Positions 50,482-59,590 of a stretch of 64,000 nucleotides of DNA are shown in pieces. How positions within the stretch are numbered: the stretch's first letter is position 1; every line of letters begins with the position of its first letter. Source of the DNA: Nitrospirales bacterium (GTDB taxonomy: Bacteria > Nitrospirota > Nitrospiria > Nitrospirales > UBA8639); contig JAJEJG010000013.1 of assembly GCA_022828225.1 (NCBI GenBank), positions 1-64,000 on the forward strand, in the 5' to 3' direction. A model generated the notes under the pieces. It saw only the letters and a program-made list of their open reading frames with translations. It had not been told where the DNA came from and did not search any database. The position numbers were made by a program, and so were the translations under genes.

Positions 50482-51189
50482 TCAGGAAGGGTTGTGTTTG
50501 ATTTGCACGCCGTCGGGCGAGCCGATGATGAGCGTGGAGGTTTGGTTGACGAAGAGGCCGTTTTCCACGACGCCGGGTATGCGATTGATACGCGCTTCGA
50601 GTTGAACGGGGTCCGGGATCGAGTCCACCAGCCAGTCGAGAATGTAATGGCCTCCGTCGGTCTCGAATACCTTTCCCTGTTTTTCCCTGAGCGTGGGGAC
50701 GCCGCCCAATGCCTCAAGCTGTTTGGCGGACTGCGGCCAGCCGAACGGGATCACTTCCACGGGAACCGGCATGGGTTTGCCCAATACCGGCACGCATTTC
50801 GTGTGATCGACCAGGACGACGAACGTGCGCGCGGCCGCGGCCACGATTTTTTCCCGCAGTAAGGCCCCCCCGCCGCCCTTGATCAACTGAAAGTGGAGAT
50901 CCACCTGATCCGCGCCGTCCACGGCGACGTCCAATTCCCACTCGCCCTGCTCCGGGAGCAGCGGGATATGCAGTTGCGTGGCCAATTCCGCGGTGTCGCG
51001 AGACGTGGGCACGCCGTGCACCCGCAGCCCGGCCTTCACGCGTTCGCCGAGGGCCAGCAAAAAATATTTCACGGTGGAGCCGGTCCCCAATCCCACGAGC
51101 GCCCCGTCTTGAATGAATTCCAACGCGGCTTCGCCGGCCGCGCGCTTGCCGGATTCCTGTTGGTCTGGCGATGGCGGGGACTGCGTCAT
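50482..51189 (-). CDS. rpiA: Ribose-5-phosphate isomerase A
   Basis: A 235-residue enzyme interconverting ribose-5-phosphate and ribulose-5-phosphate in the pentose phosphate pathway. It has VGLGTGSTVKYFLLALGER for phosphate binding, DVAVDGADQVD with the catalytic Asp, KGGGGALLREKIVAAAA and the DHTKCVPVLG motif. Length is typical. The glucokinase gene ends 7 bp upstream on the same strand, so both sugar-phosphate genes are probably co-transcribed. Confidence 0.95.
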   Translation of the reverse strand: MTQSPPSPDQQESGKRAAGEAALEFIQDGALVGLGTGSTVKYFLLALGERVKAGLRVHGVPTSRDTAELATQLHIPLLPEQGEWELDVAVDGADQVDLHFQLIKGGGGALLREKIVAAAARTFVVLVDHTKCVPVLGKPMPVPVEVIPFGWPQSAKQLEALGGVPTLREKQGKVFETDGGHYILDWLVDSIPDPVQLEARINRIPGVVENGLFVNQTSTLIIGSPDGVQIKHNPS

Positions 51190-51196
51190 GAATGGT

Positions 51197-52252
51197 TTAC
51201 GATTCCGCGTCCATGCTTGCGGCCACGGACGCCGCGCCGAGCAGGGCGGTTTTATCGTTCAGGATGACGTGGACCGGAATCGATGAGAGCAGCCGCTTGT
51301 ACCGGCCTTTGCTGACGAATGCCTGGGGAAAACGTTGATCGCGCAGCTTGTCGATGATTTTCGGCGGGATTCCCCCGCCGATGTACACCCCGCCCCGTGC
51401 CAGTGTGTTCAGGGCGCAATTCCCGGCCTCCGCGGCCAGGACGGACACGAACAGGTCGAGCGCCTGGACGCAAATGTCGGGCTTGCCCGCGAGCCCGGCT
51501 TCGGCGATCAGCGCCGGCGGGTCCCCGGTGGGAAGGCGTTCGGCAAACCACGTGGGTTCATTCCTCTTGGTGTCACGGAGAAACTGATAGATGCCGTGCA
51601 GGCCGGTTCCCGACAGCACGCGTTCGTAACTGACGTGCAGAAAACTCGTGCGCAAGTACCGGAGCAGGTCGATCTCGAGATCACTGTTCGGGGCAAAGCT
51701 GGCGTGCCCGCCTTCGGTCGGCAGCGCGTGATACCGTTCCCCGTCCCAGTACAGCACGGCTTCGCCCAGTCCGGTGCCCGGCGCGACCAGGACTTTGGTT
51801 CCGTCTTCCTGCGGTTCGCCGTTGACCACTTCGGTTTCTTCCGGTTCGAGGACCAGTACGCCGTGAGCCATGGCTTCGACGTCGTTGAGTAAGCGCACGG
51901 TTGAGGTGTTCAAGGTGTCGGTCAGGGCGTTTCCGTCGATGGTCCAGGGGAGGTTCGTCGCGCGACAGCGGTTGTCGACCACCGGGCCGGCCACGCCGAA
52001 ACAAGCTCCCCTGAGGGGCATGCTTGGCGAAATCTCGACCGCCTCCTTCTCATCGCCCGCGTCTTCGGCTTCTTCTCCGTCGCCCTCGTCGGCAGGGGCC
52101 GGGGGTTGCAGAAATTCTTCAAGAATTTCCTCGAACGACTCGAAGTCCGCGTTCCAGAATTTTTCCTCCCGGATGGGAGCGACGCGGGACTCCTGCCAAT
52201 CAAACAAGCCCAGGTAGGTTTTGGTTCCGCCAATGTCTCCGGCTACAATCAT
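51197..52252 (-). CDS. glk: Glucokinase
   Basis: A 351-residue sugar kinase of the Glk (PF02685) class. The phosphate loop AGDIGGTKTYLGLFD is at the N-terminus. NLPWTIDGNAL, LNDVEAMAHGVL, APGTGLGEAVLYW and LPTEGGHASFAPN are the substrate and ATP motifs, and GGVYIGGGIPPKI follows. An acidic stretch (ADEGDGEEAEDAGDEKEAVE, about residues 54-73) interrupts the first lobe and is not typical. rpiA follows by 7 bp. Confidence 0.92.
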   Translation of the reverse strand: MIVAGDIGGTKTYLGLFDWQESRVAPIREEKFWNADFESFEEILEEFLQPPAPADEGDGEEAEDAGDEKEAVEISPSMPLRGACFGVAGPVVDNRCRATNLPWTIDGNALTDTLNTSTVRLLNDVEAMAHGVLVLEPEETEVVNGEPQEDGTKVLVAPGTGLGEAVLYWDGERYHALPTEGGHASFAPNSDLEIDLLRYLRTSFLHVSYERVLSGTGLHGIYQFLRDTKRNEPTWFAERLPTGDPPALIAEAGLAGKPDICVQALDLFVSVLAAEAGNCALNTLARGGVYIGGGIPPKIIDKLRDQRFPQAFVSKGRYKRLLSSIPVHVILNDKTALLGAASVAASMDAES

Positions 52253-52435
52253 GGTGCTCCCTTTTCGTTATCTTATGCGTTCATGACTTCGTTGCCTCCC
52301 TTCCCCTCCTTTGTAAGGAGGGGTGAGGGGAGGTAGAGAGTTGTGAGGGCTGTCAAGACGATACTTGTTGTACACCAGCCACCATAAAAGAAGCAGATGA
52401 CCCTTTGCAACGAGTGCCGGGTGGGGCCACTTTTC
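52253..52435. repeat. Intergenic family C repeat
   Basis: One family C unit (52303-52337). The rest (52340-52435) is unique and shows no gene. Confidence 0.65.
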
Positions 52436-52918
52436 TTATTTTTCAGGGAGTGGGTGCCAGTGTGAAAACGTTGCGGCCTGCCCCTGGACGGTCCCGTGGT
52501 CGTCGAGGATGTTCCAGACCGTGGCCTGTTTGACGAGAAACCGCCGGCCCGTTCGTGAAATGCGGATCCCCTGGTAATCGGTAATGAATCCGTGTGTCGC
52601 CACCTGCCCGAGCATCCGGGCCCGCTCGGGTTGATTCACGGGTTCTGCGGTTAATCGGGAAGGGATTCCGGTAAATTCCTCCCAGGTCCCTTCCCATAAT
52701 TCAAGGGCCTGTCGATTCCCGTAATTCAGGATGGGATCTTCCGCCCCGGTGTGGGAGGCCACCACAAACGGCGAAACAAAGAGCCGTTCGCTTTGTTCCT
52801 CCAGCGTGCCCGTCCGGTCGATGAGTTCGCGCTTCAACCAGAACGCATAGCTGTCCAACAGCCACCTGATCCAGGTGAGGTCCATGGGCGGCAGATGCTC
52901 TGGGGACTCCGTGTTCAT
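52436..52918 (-). CDS. MEKHLA-domain protein
   Basis: A 160-residue PAS-like protein. The motif ILNYGNRQALELWEGTWEEF, then IPSRLTAEPVNQPERARMLG, and the C-terminal RRFLVKQATVWNILDDHGTV match the MEKHLA domain, which in plants occurs at the C-terminus of homeodomain proteins and in bacteria stands alone. The ligand and function are unknown. It is 39 bp from the shikimate kinase stop region on the same strand. Confidence 0.85.
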   Translation of the reverse strand: MNTESPEHLPPMDLTWIRWLLDSYAFWLKRELIDRTGTLEEQSERLFVSPFVVASHTGAEDPILNYGNRQALELWEGTWEEFTGIPSRLTAEPVNQPERARMLGQVATHGFITDYQGIRISRTGRRFLVKQATVWNILDDHGTVQGQAATFSHWHPLPEK

Positions 52919-52957
52919 CGTCCTGTCAATGCGGAATCACCGATGCGGCTAGCACGA

Positions 52958-53476
52958 TCAATCGAGACCGTGGCTGCGGGCAATGGTCAGAATCCGGGAG
53001 GCAATCTCCTCCGGTGAGAGGTCGTCGGTCGCAATGGTATGATCCGCCGCCGCCTGATATTTCGGCGTCCGTTCGGTCAGGACTTCCCGGATTTCCTCGA
53101 CGAACGTCTTCCCCGCGGTGAGCGCCGGGCGTTGCGTGTCATCCGCGATCCTTCGGGTAATCGTCGGGACCGTGGCAGTCAGCCAGAAGATCAGGCTATT
53201 GGGCTTTAACGCTTCCACGTTCTCCGGTCGCAGGATCAGTCCCCCGCCGGTATCGATGACCAACCGGTCCCGGTCTTTGAGCGCGAGGCATACCTCCGTT
53301 TCGAGACTACGAAAGTGTTCCCATCCGTCGCTCGCCACAATGTCGGGAATCGGGCGTTGCGCCTGTTCGACAATCTGCGCGTCCGTGGAAATTGCCTCCC
53401 ATCCGAGCTTTGTCGCGAGGAGTTCCGCCACGGTGCTTTTCCCCGTGCCCCGGTAACCGATGAGCACCAGATTCAT
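52958..53476 (-). CDS. aroK: Shikimate kinase
   Basis: A 172-residue P-loop kinase making shikimate-3-phosphate. Walker A is GYRGTGKST, the substrate motif STDAQIVEQAQ replaces the usual DxD with DAQ, and DTGGGLIL is the glycine-rich loop. The lid Arg lies in DDTQRPAL. The start at 53476 overlaps the aroE stop by 4 bp (ATGA), so the two shikimate-pathway genes are translationally coupled. Confidence 0.93.
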   Translation of the reverse strand: MNLVLIGYRGTGKSTVAELLATKLGWEAISTDAQIVEQAQRPIPDIVASDGWEHFRSLETEVCLALKDRDRLVIDTGGGLILRPENVEALKPNSLIFWLTATVPTITRRIADDTQRPALTAGKTFVEEIREVLTERTPKYQAAADHTIATDDLSPEEIASRILTIARSHGLD

Positions 53477-54327
53477 GAAAAGTGGGACTCCAGGACCTGA
53501 CGCATGACGGGGACCGGTGCGGGTTGGCCCGTCCACAACTCGAATTGGGCGACGGCTTGATGCAGGAACATTTCCAGGCCCCGGATCGTGGGGGCTCCGG
53601 CGTTCCGCGCTTCCTTCAGCAATCGCGTATCCAGGGGGTTGTAGACGATGTCCATGACCGTCAGGTCGGGATGGAAAAATTGTTGAGGCACGCAGGTCTG
53701 GTCGACGTGGGGATCCATCCCCACGGGGGTGCAGTGAATCAAGACCTGCGCCTGGTCCAGGGCCGGTTCCAGGGTGTCCGCGTTGAGCGTGTGGTCCTCG
53801 ACGTGAAGCGTCGTGCCTTCGCGAAGGTTGCGGGCCAGGGTCCGGCGTTCTTCTTCTTCGATGCCCAGGATCGTGAGCCGGCCGGCGGAGGTTTCCAGCG
53901 CGAGCCCGAAGGCAATGGCCCGTGCGGCTCCGCCCGATCCGATCATGACCACGTGTTTGCCGGCGAGCTCGACGCCCGCGTGTCGTAGAGCCAGGAGGGC
54001 GCCGGAGGCGTCCGTATTGTAGCCGGACAGGGTCCGGTCCTCTTTCACGATGGTATTGACGGCCCCGATGTGCCGGGCCGTGGGCTCGATCGTATCCAGG
54101 TGGGCCATGACCGACACTTTATGCGGGATCGTGACGCTGAACCCCCTGAGGTTGCCCAACGCGCGGATTCCGTCAAGGGCATGAGGCACGTCCTCAACCG
54201 GAAACGCGAGGTAGACGTAATTCAGCCCCAGGTGCTGAAACGCGGCATTGTGAATGGCCGGGGACAGAGAGTGCTTCACCGGATGGCCGAGAACGCCGCA
54301 CAATTGCGTGTCGGTATTGATTTCCAT
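53473..54327 (-). CDS. aroE: Shikimate 5-dehydrogenase
   Basis: A 284-residue NADPH-dependent dehydroshikimate reductase. The N-terminal LCGVLGHPVKHSLSPAIHNA binds shikimate, VTIPHK holds the catalytic Lys, NTDASGALLAL follows, and the NADPH fold is IGSGGAARAIAFGL. The conserved VYNPLDTRLLKEA is present near the C-terminus. The ATG at 54327 follows AGGAG; the open frame extends to 54591 through a family C repeat but that extension is not credible. It overlaps aroK. Confidence 0.94.
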   Translation of the reverse strand: MEINTDTQLCGVLGHPVKHSLSPAIHNAAFQHLGLNYVYLAFPVEDVPHALDGIRALGNLRGFSVTIPHKVSVMAHLDTIEPTARHIGAVNTIVKEDRTLSGYNTDASGALLALRHAGVELAGKHVVMIGSGGAARAIAFGLALETSAGRLTILGIEEEERRTLARNLREGTTLHVEDHTLNADTLEPALDQAQVLIHCTPVGMDPHVDQTCVPQQFFHPDLTVMDIVYNPLDTRLLKEARNAGAPTIRGLEMFLHQAVAQFELWTGQPAPVPVMRQVLESHFS

Positions 54328-54662
54328 CAAGGCTCCTACATGTTTCGCCTGCCCGCGTTCCGGCCAAGGACAGGCCGACTGCCGCCTGTTCCCCTCCTTT
54401 GTAAGGAGGGGTAAGGGGAGGTAGAGAGGTCGCCCGGAAGGCTGAACCGCGCAGGGTTGATTCTTCTGTGCCCGGAAGTACCCGTAGGACTCTACCCCAC
54501 CTTCGCCTCCCCTTACAAAGGGGAGGAAAAAGGCAATGTCTCTGATCAGAGGCTGGGACGTGTCTCCTGCCACGGGGTGTGTAGTTATCACATAATGGCT
54601 GTCCCGAACTCAACGGACGGGACGAACCGAGACAGGAAGCCTGCCCTGAGTCTGTCGAAGGG
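54328..54662. repeat. Intergenic C and E repeats
   Basis: Two facing family C units (54389-54425 and 54490-54530) and a family E fragment (54641-54662) lie here. The latter runs into the stop of the FadL-type gene. No gene is seen. Confidence 0.7.
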
Positions 54663-56093
54663 TCAGAACGACCGGGGTGCGTCGAAATTCGCGCGGAGAG
54701 TCAATGAAGCCACGTGGATGGTGGTGTCCCATACTCCGTGGACCCGAGGATCCTGATTGTTTGAAATGCCCCGTGATTGGTAGAAAATGCCCTTATAGGC
54801 CAAGTCGAATCCCAGGGCGGCCAGACCGAAGCCTTCCTGACCGGTGCCGCAAGGAATCACGCCGAGAAAGGTCCCGCCGCGCCGGCATAGAAAGCCGATG
54901 CCGGCCGAGTATGAATGAGAATCGGCATCCGGAACGTCGGGTTTGAACGTCCGTTCCGGCACCGGGCTGTCGGCAAACACGTACCCGCCCCGAATGGCGA
55001 TGTCCCAGAACGGCAACAGCGCCGGGCTGATGAATTTGTATTCTGTGCCGGCCATCACGACGTACGAGTCTTGCCAGTTTCGCGGGTTGGGAAGCACCGC
55101 GCCATTGGATAGGGTCACGTCCAGGTGATCGAACGATGCCCAATCCGCGTAATCCACGTCGACTTCCAGCTTCCACTCGCGCCGGGTATCCCTTACGGGC
55201 CACACCGCGAGGCCGGCCGTGACGACTTGGGGCAGGTTCAGATCAGCCTTGGCTCCCAACGCAAACCCTCGATTCCTGTTCAAGAACTGTCCCTTCAAGT
55301 TCAACGTCGCACGGCTGCGATAGACCAACGCGACATTGACCAACGGTTGTCCCTGCTCATTGCGCAGAGGCGTAAAGAGCAACCCGGCATGATACCCGAG
55401 GGCCGTGTCCCTGCCGTTCAGTTCGATGCCGTCATCGGGGGCAAAGGGGAACCCGGCGCGCGCCAGGTCCGCGGCGGTTTGCTGAATCTCAACGTGGCCC
55501 TCCCCGAACAGGTCGGAAAACGTATAAATGTCCAACCCGGCGCCGAGCGCCAACATGGAATTTGTCCTGAACGCGACGGTCGGGGTTATGTCCAGAATCG
55601 GAGAAGCCGCTCTTGTGAGGATAGGGGCGATGCCGGAAGATTGGGGATAGCGCGTCATGTTGCCGAAGGGCGCGTAGACTCCCAGCCCCAATGTCCAAGG
55701 CTCGAACGAAGGAGACAGCAAATCGCCCAGCCTGGCGCTCACGAAGAAACTGCTTGGCGGAGGATTGGCAAACGTGCCGCCGAAATCCCCTTCAATGGCC
55801 GGTCCGGAGGATGGTCTGAAATCAATGTCTCCGTTCACGAGCAGCGTTCCCGCCGTCATTTGCAGGCCCGGCAGATCCGTGATGGCAGCCGGATTGTAAT
55901 GCACGGCCGACGGGTCATCGGCCTGAGCGGCGAACGCTCCGCCCTGAGCCGTGGCTGCCGCGCTTTGGTCCAGGATTCGGAAGCCTTCGCCAAAGGCCGG
56001 GCGAGAAAAGCTTGCCGCCATGACGAGTGTCAACAAGGCTCCAAGAAGAGGGACGAAAAAAGAAAAGCGGGAATGGTCGGTGTGCTGAATCAT
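54663..56093 (-). CDS. FadL/OmpP1-family outer-membrane transport protein
   Basis: A 476-residue beta-barrel porin for hydrophobic compounds. It has a signal peptide (LLGALLTLVMAASFSRPAFG) and the N-terminal hatch motif SAAATAQGGAFAAQADDPSA, then VHYNPAAITDLPG, a FadL/TodX hallmark. Alternating beta strands end in RANFDAPRSF with a terminal Phe. The substrate could be fatty acids or hydrocarbons; nothing adjacent defines it. Confidence 0.92.
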   Translation of the reverse strand: MIQHTDHSRFSFFVPLLGALLTLVMAASFSRPAFGEGFRILDQSAAATAQGGAFAAQADDPSAVHYNPAAITDLPGLQMTAGTLLVNGDIDFRPSSGPAIEGDFGGTFANPPPSSFFVSARLGDLLSPSFEPWTLGLGVYAPFGNMTRYPQSSGIAPILTRAASPILDITPTVAFRTNSMLALGAGLDIYTFSDLFGEGHVEIQQTAADLARAGFPFAPDDGIELNGRDTALGYHAGLLFTPLRNEQGQPLVNVALVYRSRATLNLKGQFLNRNRGFALGAKADLNLPQVVTAGLAVWPVRDTRREWKLEVDVDYADWASFDHLDVTLSNGAVLPNPRNWQDSYVVMAGTEYKFISPALLPFWDIAIRGGYVFADSPVPERTFKPDVPDADSHSYSAGIGFLCRRGGTFLGVIPCGTGQEGFGLAALGFDLAYKGIFYQSRGISNNQDPRVHGVWDTTIHVASLTLRANFDAPRSF

Positions 56094-56319
56094 GGGAAAC
56101 AGCGGAGTGCGGTTCGCTTCTGCAGGTTATTGTATCGTTCGATCTATTTTACTTTGCGTCGCTGGAAAAGAAAAGACAATATTGTTGGGCGCCGTGAGGT
56201 TCAGTACAATACCGTTGTAGAGGTGGCAACCTTCATTCCCCTCCTTTGTAAGGAGGGGCTAAGGGGAGGTAGAAAAGGGGAGGAAAAGGGCAAGGTCTCT
56301 GGTCGGAGCAAGACAGACG
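56094..56319. repeat. Intergenic family C repeat
   Basis: One family C unit (56237-56273) precedes the glyoxalase gene. The rest (56094-56220) is unique and may hold divergent promoters, without a clear consensus. Confidence 0.65.
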
Positions 56320-56718
56320 ATGATCGTCAAGAAATTACTCCACACACGCATGCGCGTGAGTGACATGGATGCCGCCATCGCGTTCTACACGGACGTGTTG
56401 GGGTTGGAAGTGCTGGAACGCAAGGTGTCGCCGCGCGGTTCGCATTTGGCTTTTCTCGCGGTTCCCAACAGCGAGGAACTCATTGAACTGTGCAGTTTCC
56501 CGGCGAGCGGGCCCGTCAAGGTGCAGGAAGATCTGGTCCATCTCGCGTTCGAGGTCGAGAACCTGGATCGGACGATGGATCAGTTGAAGGCCAAGCACGT
56601 GCCCATCACGGACGGTCCGACTCGCACGGCGTCGGGGAGCCGGTTTATTTTCATCGATGCCCCGGATGGCTATGAAGTGGAGTTGATCGAACGACCGCCG
56701 GGCACGGCGATCGTGTAA
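56320..56718 (+). CDS. Glyoxalase I (lactoylglutathione lyase) family protein
   Basis: A 132-residue VOC-fold protein. The paired beta-alpha-beta-beta-beta modules supply metal ligands in KLLHTRMRVSD (His), LIELCSF (Glu), VHLAFEVEN (His) and YEVELIER (Glu). The order H-E-H-E and LRV-like motifs match bacterial GloA, which converts the methylglyoxal-glutathione adduct. The gene precedes uvrC by 12 bp and may be co-transcribed. Substrate specificity is inferred only. Confidence 0.85.
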   Translation: MIVKKLLHTRMRVSDMDAAIAFYTDVLGLEVLERKVSPRGSHLAFLAVPNSEELIELCSFPASGPVKVQEDLVHLAFEVENLDRTMDQLKAKHVPITDGPTRTASGSRFIFIDAPDGYEVELIERPPGTAIV

Positions 56719-56730
56719 CGGGCTGCATCC

Positions 56731-58461
56731 GTGACCAACCCCCACCCGAGCATCCTGAGCGTAGCGAAGCGGAGTCGAAGGGCTCTCGATTCGATTCTGT
56801 TACACCTGCCCAACCAGCCCGGCGTGTACCTCTTCAAAGGCAAAGGCGGCGAAATCCTTTACATCGGGAAAGCCCGGGTGCTGGCGGACCGGGTGCGTTC
56901 GTATTTTCAGAAAGGTCACGACCCGAGCCCCAAGACCCGCGTGTTGACGTCGCTCGTTCGGGACATCGAAACGATCGTCACGCGCTCCGAATTGGAAGCC
57001 CTCTTACTTGAAAGCAACCTGGTCAAGCGCCATCGTCCCCGGTTCAACGTCGTGCTCCGCGATGACAAGCACTATCCGTTCCTCCGCCTGCCGGTGAAGG
57101 AAAATTTTCCCCGTCTCTCGATCGTGCGTCGCGTGAAGAACGACGGGGCGCTGTATTTCGGACCCTACGTGCCCGCGGGCGCGCTACGGGAAACCCTGAA
57201 GATCATCAAGAAGGTGTTCCCGCTGGCCACGTGCAAGATCGACATCGACGGGACAGCCGAGCGCGCCTGTCTGGAATTTGAAATCAAACGCTGCATGGCG
57301 CCCTGTACCGGCAACCAGTCGCAGGAAGACTATCATCGCATCGTCGACCAGGTCCGCTGTTTTCTGGAAGGGCGGGACAGGGAATTGCTGGACGGGTTGC
57401 GCAAGGAGATGGAAGCGGCCGCCGATGGCGAAGAATTTGAAGAAGCGGCCCGGCTGCGGGATCGTATGACGAGCATTTCCAGAACGTTGGAAAAACAGCG
57501 CGTGGCGCAAATCGGACCCATGGATCAGGATATCATCGGCTTGGCCAGGATGGGGCCGGCCGCGGACCTGCAACTGTTGTTCGTGCGCGGCGGCCTGTTG
57601 ATCGGCCGCAAGGACTTTTTCTGGGCGGATACGAGAGAGGCGGCCGATGAGGAGTTGATCCGCTCGGCCATCGAGCAGTTCTACAATAAGGACACCTTGC
57701 CCCCCAAGGAATTGTTGGTCTCCGAAGCGCTGTCCGACCGCGAATTGCTTCAACGCTGGTTGAGTCAAAAGAAAGGCCGGCGGGTGCGGATCTTGACGCC
57801 CGAGCGAGGAACGAAACGTCAACTCCTCCAACTGGCCGAAGAAAATGCCGCCGCGGCCATCGCGGAGCACTTGCGTAACACCGCGGTGGAACACAAGGAG
57901 GCCGAGGAGTTGCAGCGACTCCTCGGGTTGCCCAAGACGCCGGGCCGGGTGGAAGGGTTTGACATTTCCAACACCATGGGCACCGACTCCGTAGCCTCGA
58001 TGGTGGTGTGGGAAGACGGCAAAATGAAAAAGTCGGATTACCGGCGATTCCGCATCAGGACCGTCGAGGGGGCGAACGACTTTGCGAGCATGGAAGAAGT
58101 CGTGACGCGCCGGTACGGCGGGACCCTCGGCGCCAAAGCCAATAAGGCGTTGCCTCTTCCCGACCTCATCCTGATCGACGGGGGAGTCGGGCAATTGGGC
58201 GCCGCGATGGACGCCTTGCGCGCTGTCGGTCTCGGTCACCTCCCCATCGTCGGATTAGCCAAGGCCAAAGGCGAGAAAGAAGAACGGATCTACGCACCCG
58301 GTCGTCGCGATCCGGTCATCCTGTCTCCCACGTCGCACGTCTCCCGTTTGGTCCAGCGCATCCGTGACGAAGCCCATCGCTTCGCCATCGCCTACCATCG
58401 AAAACTCCGCGGCCAGGCCTTCGTCATGCCGCAGTCGAAATCGGGCAAAGTCCGCAGGTGA
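56731..58461 (+). CDS. uvrC: Excinuclease ABC subunit C lacking the C-terminal HhH domain
   Basis: A 576-residue nuclease of nucleotide excision repair that starts at a GTG at 56731. The GIY-YIG domain (GVYLFKGKGGEILYIGKARV) cuts 3' and is followed by the Cys cluster (ACLEFEIKRCMAPCTG), a UVR segment (DRMTSISRTLEKQR) and the RNase-H-like domain with GFDISN, LILIDGGVGQLGAA and the His in DEAHRFAIAYH for the 5' cut. The protein ends only about 20 residues after that His, where the tandem helix-hairpin-helix domain of typical UvrC should follow. The first 20 codons come from a family E repeat. A HigA-like gene begins 15 bp downstream. Confidence 0.92.
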   Translation: MTNPHPSILSVAKRSRRALDSILLHLPNQPGVYLFKGKGGEILYIGKARVLADRVRSYFQKGHDPSPKTRVLTSLVRDIETIVTRSELEALLLESNLVKRHRPRFNVVLRDDKHYPFLRLPVKENFPRLSIVRRVKNDGALYFGPYVPAGALRETLKIIKKVFPLATCKIDIDGTAERACLEFEIKRCMAPCTGNQSQEDYHRIVDQVRCFLEGRDRELLDGLRKEMEAAADGEEFEEAARLRDRMTSISRTLEKQRVAQIGPMDQDIIGLARMGPAADLQLLFVRGGLLIGRKDFFWADTREAADEELIRSAIEQFYNKDTLPPKELLVSEALSDRELLQRWLSQKKGRRVRILTPERGTKRQLLQLAEENAAAAIAEHLRNTAVEHKEAEELQRLLGLPKTPGRVEGFDISNTMGTDSVASMVVWEDGKMKKSDYRRFRIRTVEGANDFASMEEVVTRRYGGTLGAKANKALPLPDLILIDGGVGQLGAAMDALRAVGLGHLPIVGLAKAKGEKEERIYAPGRRDPVILSPTSHVSRLVQRIRDEAHRFAIAYHRKLRGQAFVMPQSKSGKVRR

Positions 58462-58476
58462 AAGAACTAAAAATCC

Positions 58477-58746
58477 GTGGACAAACAACCGAAAAATCCT
58501 TTTCATCCGGGCGAGATGCTGCTGGAAGAATTTCTTGAGCCCATGGGAATGAGCCAGGCGGCTTTTGCACAAAAGATCGGCTGGAGCCGAGCGCGTCTGA
58601 ATGAGGTGATACGAGGCAAGCGAGGCGTCACCGCCGAGGCGGCGCTTGATCTGGCCGAGACCCTGGGGACCTCACCGAAGCTTTGGCTGAACTTGCAGGC
58701 GACGTTTGATTTGGCCAAGGCTGTCGAGGCAAGACGGGTGGCGTAA
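58477..58746 (+). CDS. HigA-family antitoxin, orphan
   Basis: An 89-residue VapI/HigA-like protein from a GTG at 58477. It contains NPFHPGEMLLEEFLEPMGMS and the helix-turn-helix QAAFAQKIGWSRARLNEVIR, then GKRGVTAEAALDLAETLG, typical of HigA that pairs with RelE/GraT toxins. No toxin gene lies upstream (uvrC is there) or downstream, so it appears to be an orphan. It follows the truncated uvrC by 15 bp. Confidence 0.85.
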   Translation: MDKQPKNPFHPGEMLLEEFLEPMGMSQAAFAQKIGWSRARLNEVIRGKRGVTAEAALDLAETLGTSPKLWLNLQATFDLAKAVEARRVA

Positions 58747-58984
58747 ATCACTTGTTCTCTGCCAACGCGTAGTACTCATTGCCATCGTCCTTTTCGTTTC
58801 ACCCCAATCGACATGGTGCCGACTTTCGCCTCCGTTATCACCCCGCCCCGTTCGTAGACAAAACGATTTATTGCCCAGCTATAGACTGTAGCGTCTGATT
58901 TGTATTCTTCCATTGTATTTATGTATCTTAAATGATATATAAAAACATATTGAAATATTATTTTGATATAGAATAAATAATCTC
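58747..58984. promoter_or_regulatory. AT-rich intergenic region with likely hipBA promoter
   Basis: The last 70 bp (58910-58980) are strongly AT-rich, unlike the flanking DNA, with elements such as TTGTAT...TATATA (17-bp spacing) and TTGAAA. This is the probable promoter and operator zone of hipBA. The part 58747-58900 shows nothing recognisable. Confidence 0.5.
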
Positions 58985-59590
58985 ATGAATTACGAAACGG
59001 AACATCTAGCCGGCACGTTGCGTATCGCCCGTGAGGCCAGAGGCCTCAGCCAGCGTGAGTTGAGCGTCACATCAGGGGTGCCGCAGGGCCATATCTCGAA
59101 GATTGAGAACGGTGCTGTCGATCTCAGGGTTTCGAGTCTGGTTGCGCTCGCCCGTGCCCTTGATCTTGAGCCGATGCTGGTGCCCCACAAGTCTGTTCCG
59201 GCGGTTCAGTCGATGGCAAGCAGCGCCCCAGCCAGTGCTCTGCAGGAAGGCAAAGCTGCCCGGCGGGCACTAAGGGAATTGGTACGTCTGCAAAATGCGA
59301 TTCACAATCTCCCGACCGACTTTTTCCCCGAAGGCGAACTGGAATGGTTTCAGCGCCACGTACGCGGGCTTTCGTACTTTCGACCCTCCCTACTTGAAGT
59401 CCGGACCATCCGGGATGCCAATCGGGCGATCAAGGCGTTTGGCCACAGCACCCATGATCCGAATGCTATCCGTCAATCCTTACTCCGGCTTCGAGATCTG
59501 CGAAACGCGCTGGCTCATGGCCGAATCGCAAGCGATGAAACCGAGTCCGTGCGTCCGGCCTACAGCCTAGACGAGGACGATCATGGCTGA
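58985..59590 (+). CDS. hipB: HipB-like antitoxin fused to a HEPN-like C-terminal region
   Basis: A 201-residue protein, about twice the size of HipB. The XRE domain occupies residues 8-60 (LRIAREARGLSQRELSVTSG, then VPQGHISKIENGAVDLRVSS). The C-terminal 110 residues are helical and contain LRDLRNALAHGRI, with Arg173 and His178 forming an Rx4H motif as in HEPN ribonucleases. The gene overlaps hipA by 8 bp. It should repress the operon and neutralise HipA. Whether the HEPN-like part is an RNase or a structural extension is unknown. Confidence 0.75.
   Translation: MNYETEHLAGTLRIAREARGLSQRELSVTSGVPQGHISKIENGAVDLRVSSLVALARALDLEPMLVPHKSVPAVQSMASSAPASALQEGKAARRALRELVRLQNAIHNLPTDFFPEGELEWFQRHVRGLSYFRPSLLEVRTIRDANRAIKAFGHSTHDPNAIRQSLLRLRDLRNALAHGRIASDETESVRPAYSLDEDDHG

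Noticed and set aside
53473-54591. Longer aroE start with an 88-residue N-terminal extension
   Set aside because: The extension is translated from a family C repeat; the ATG at 54327 has AGGAG and aligns with the family start.
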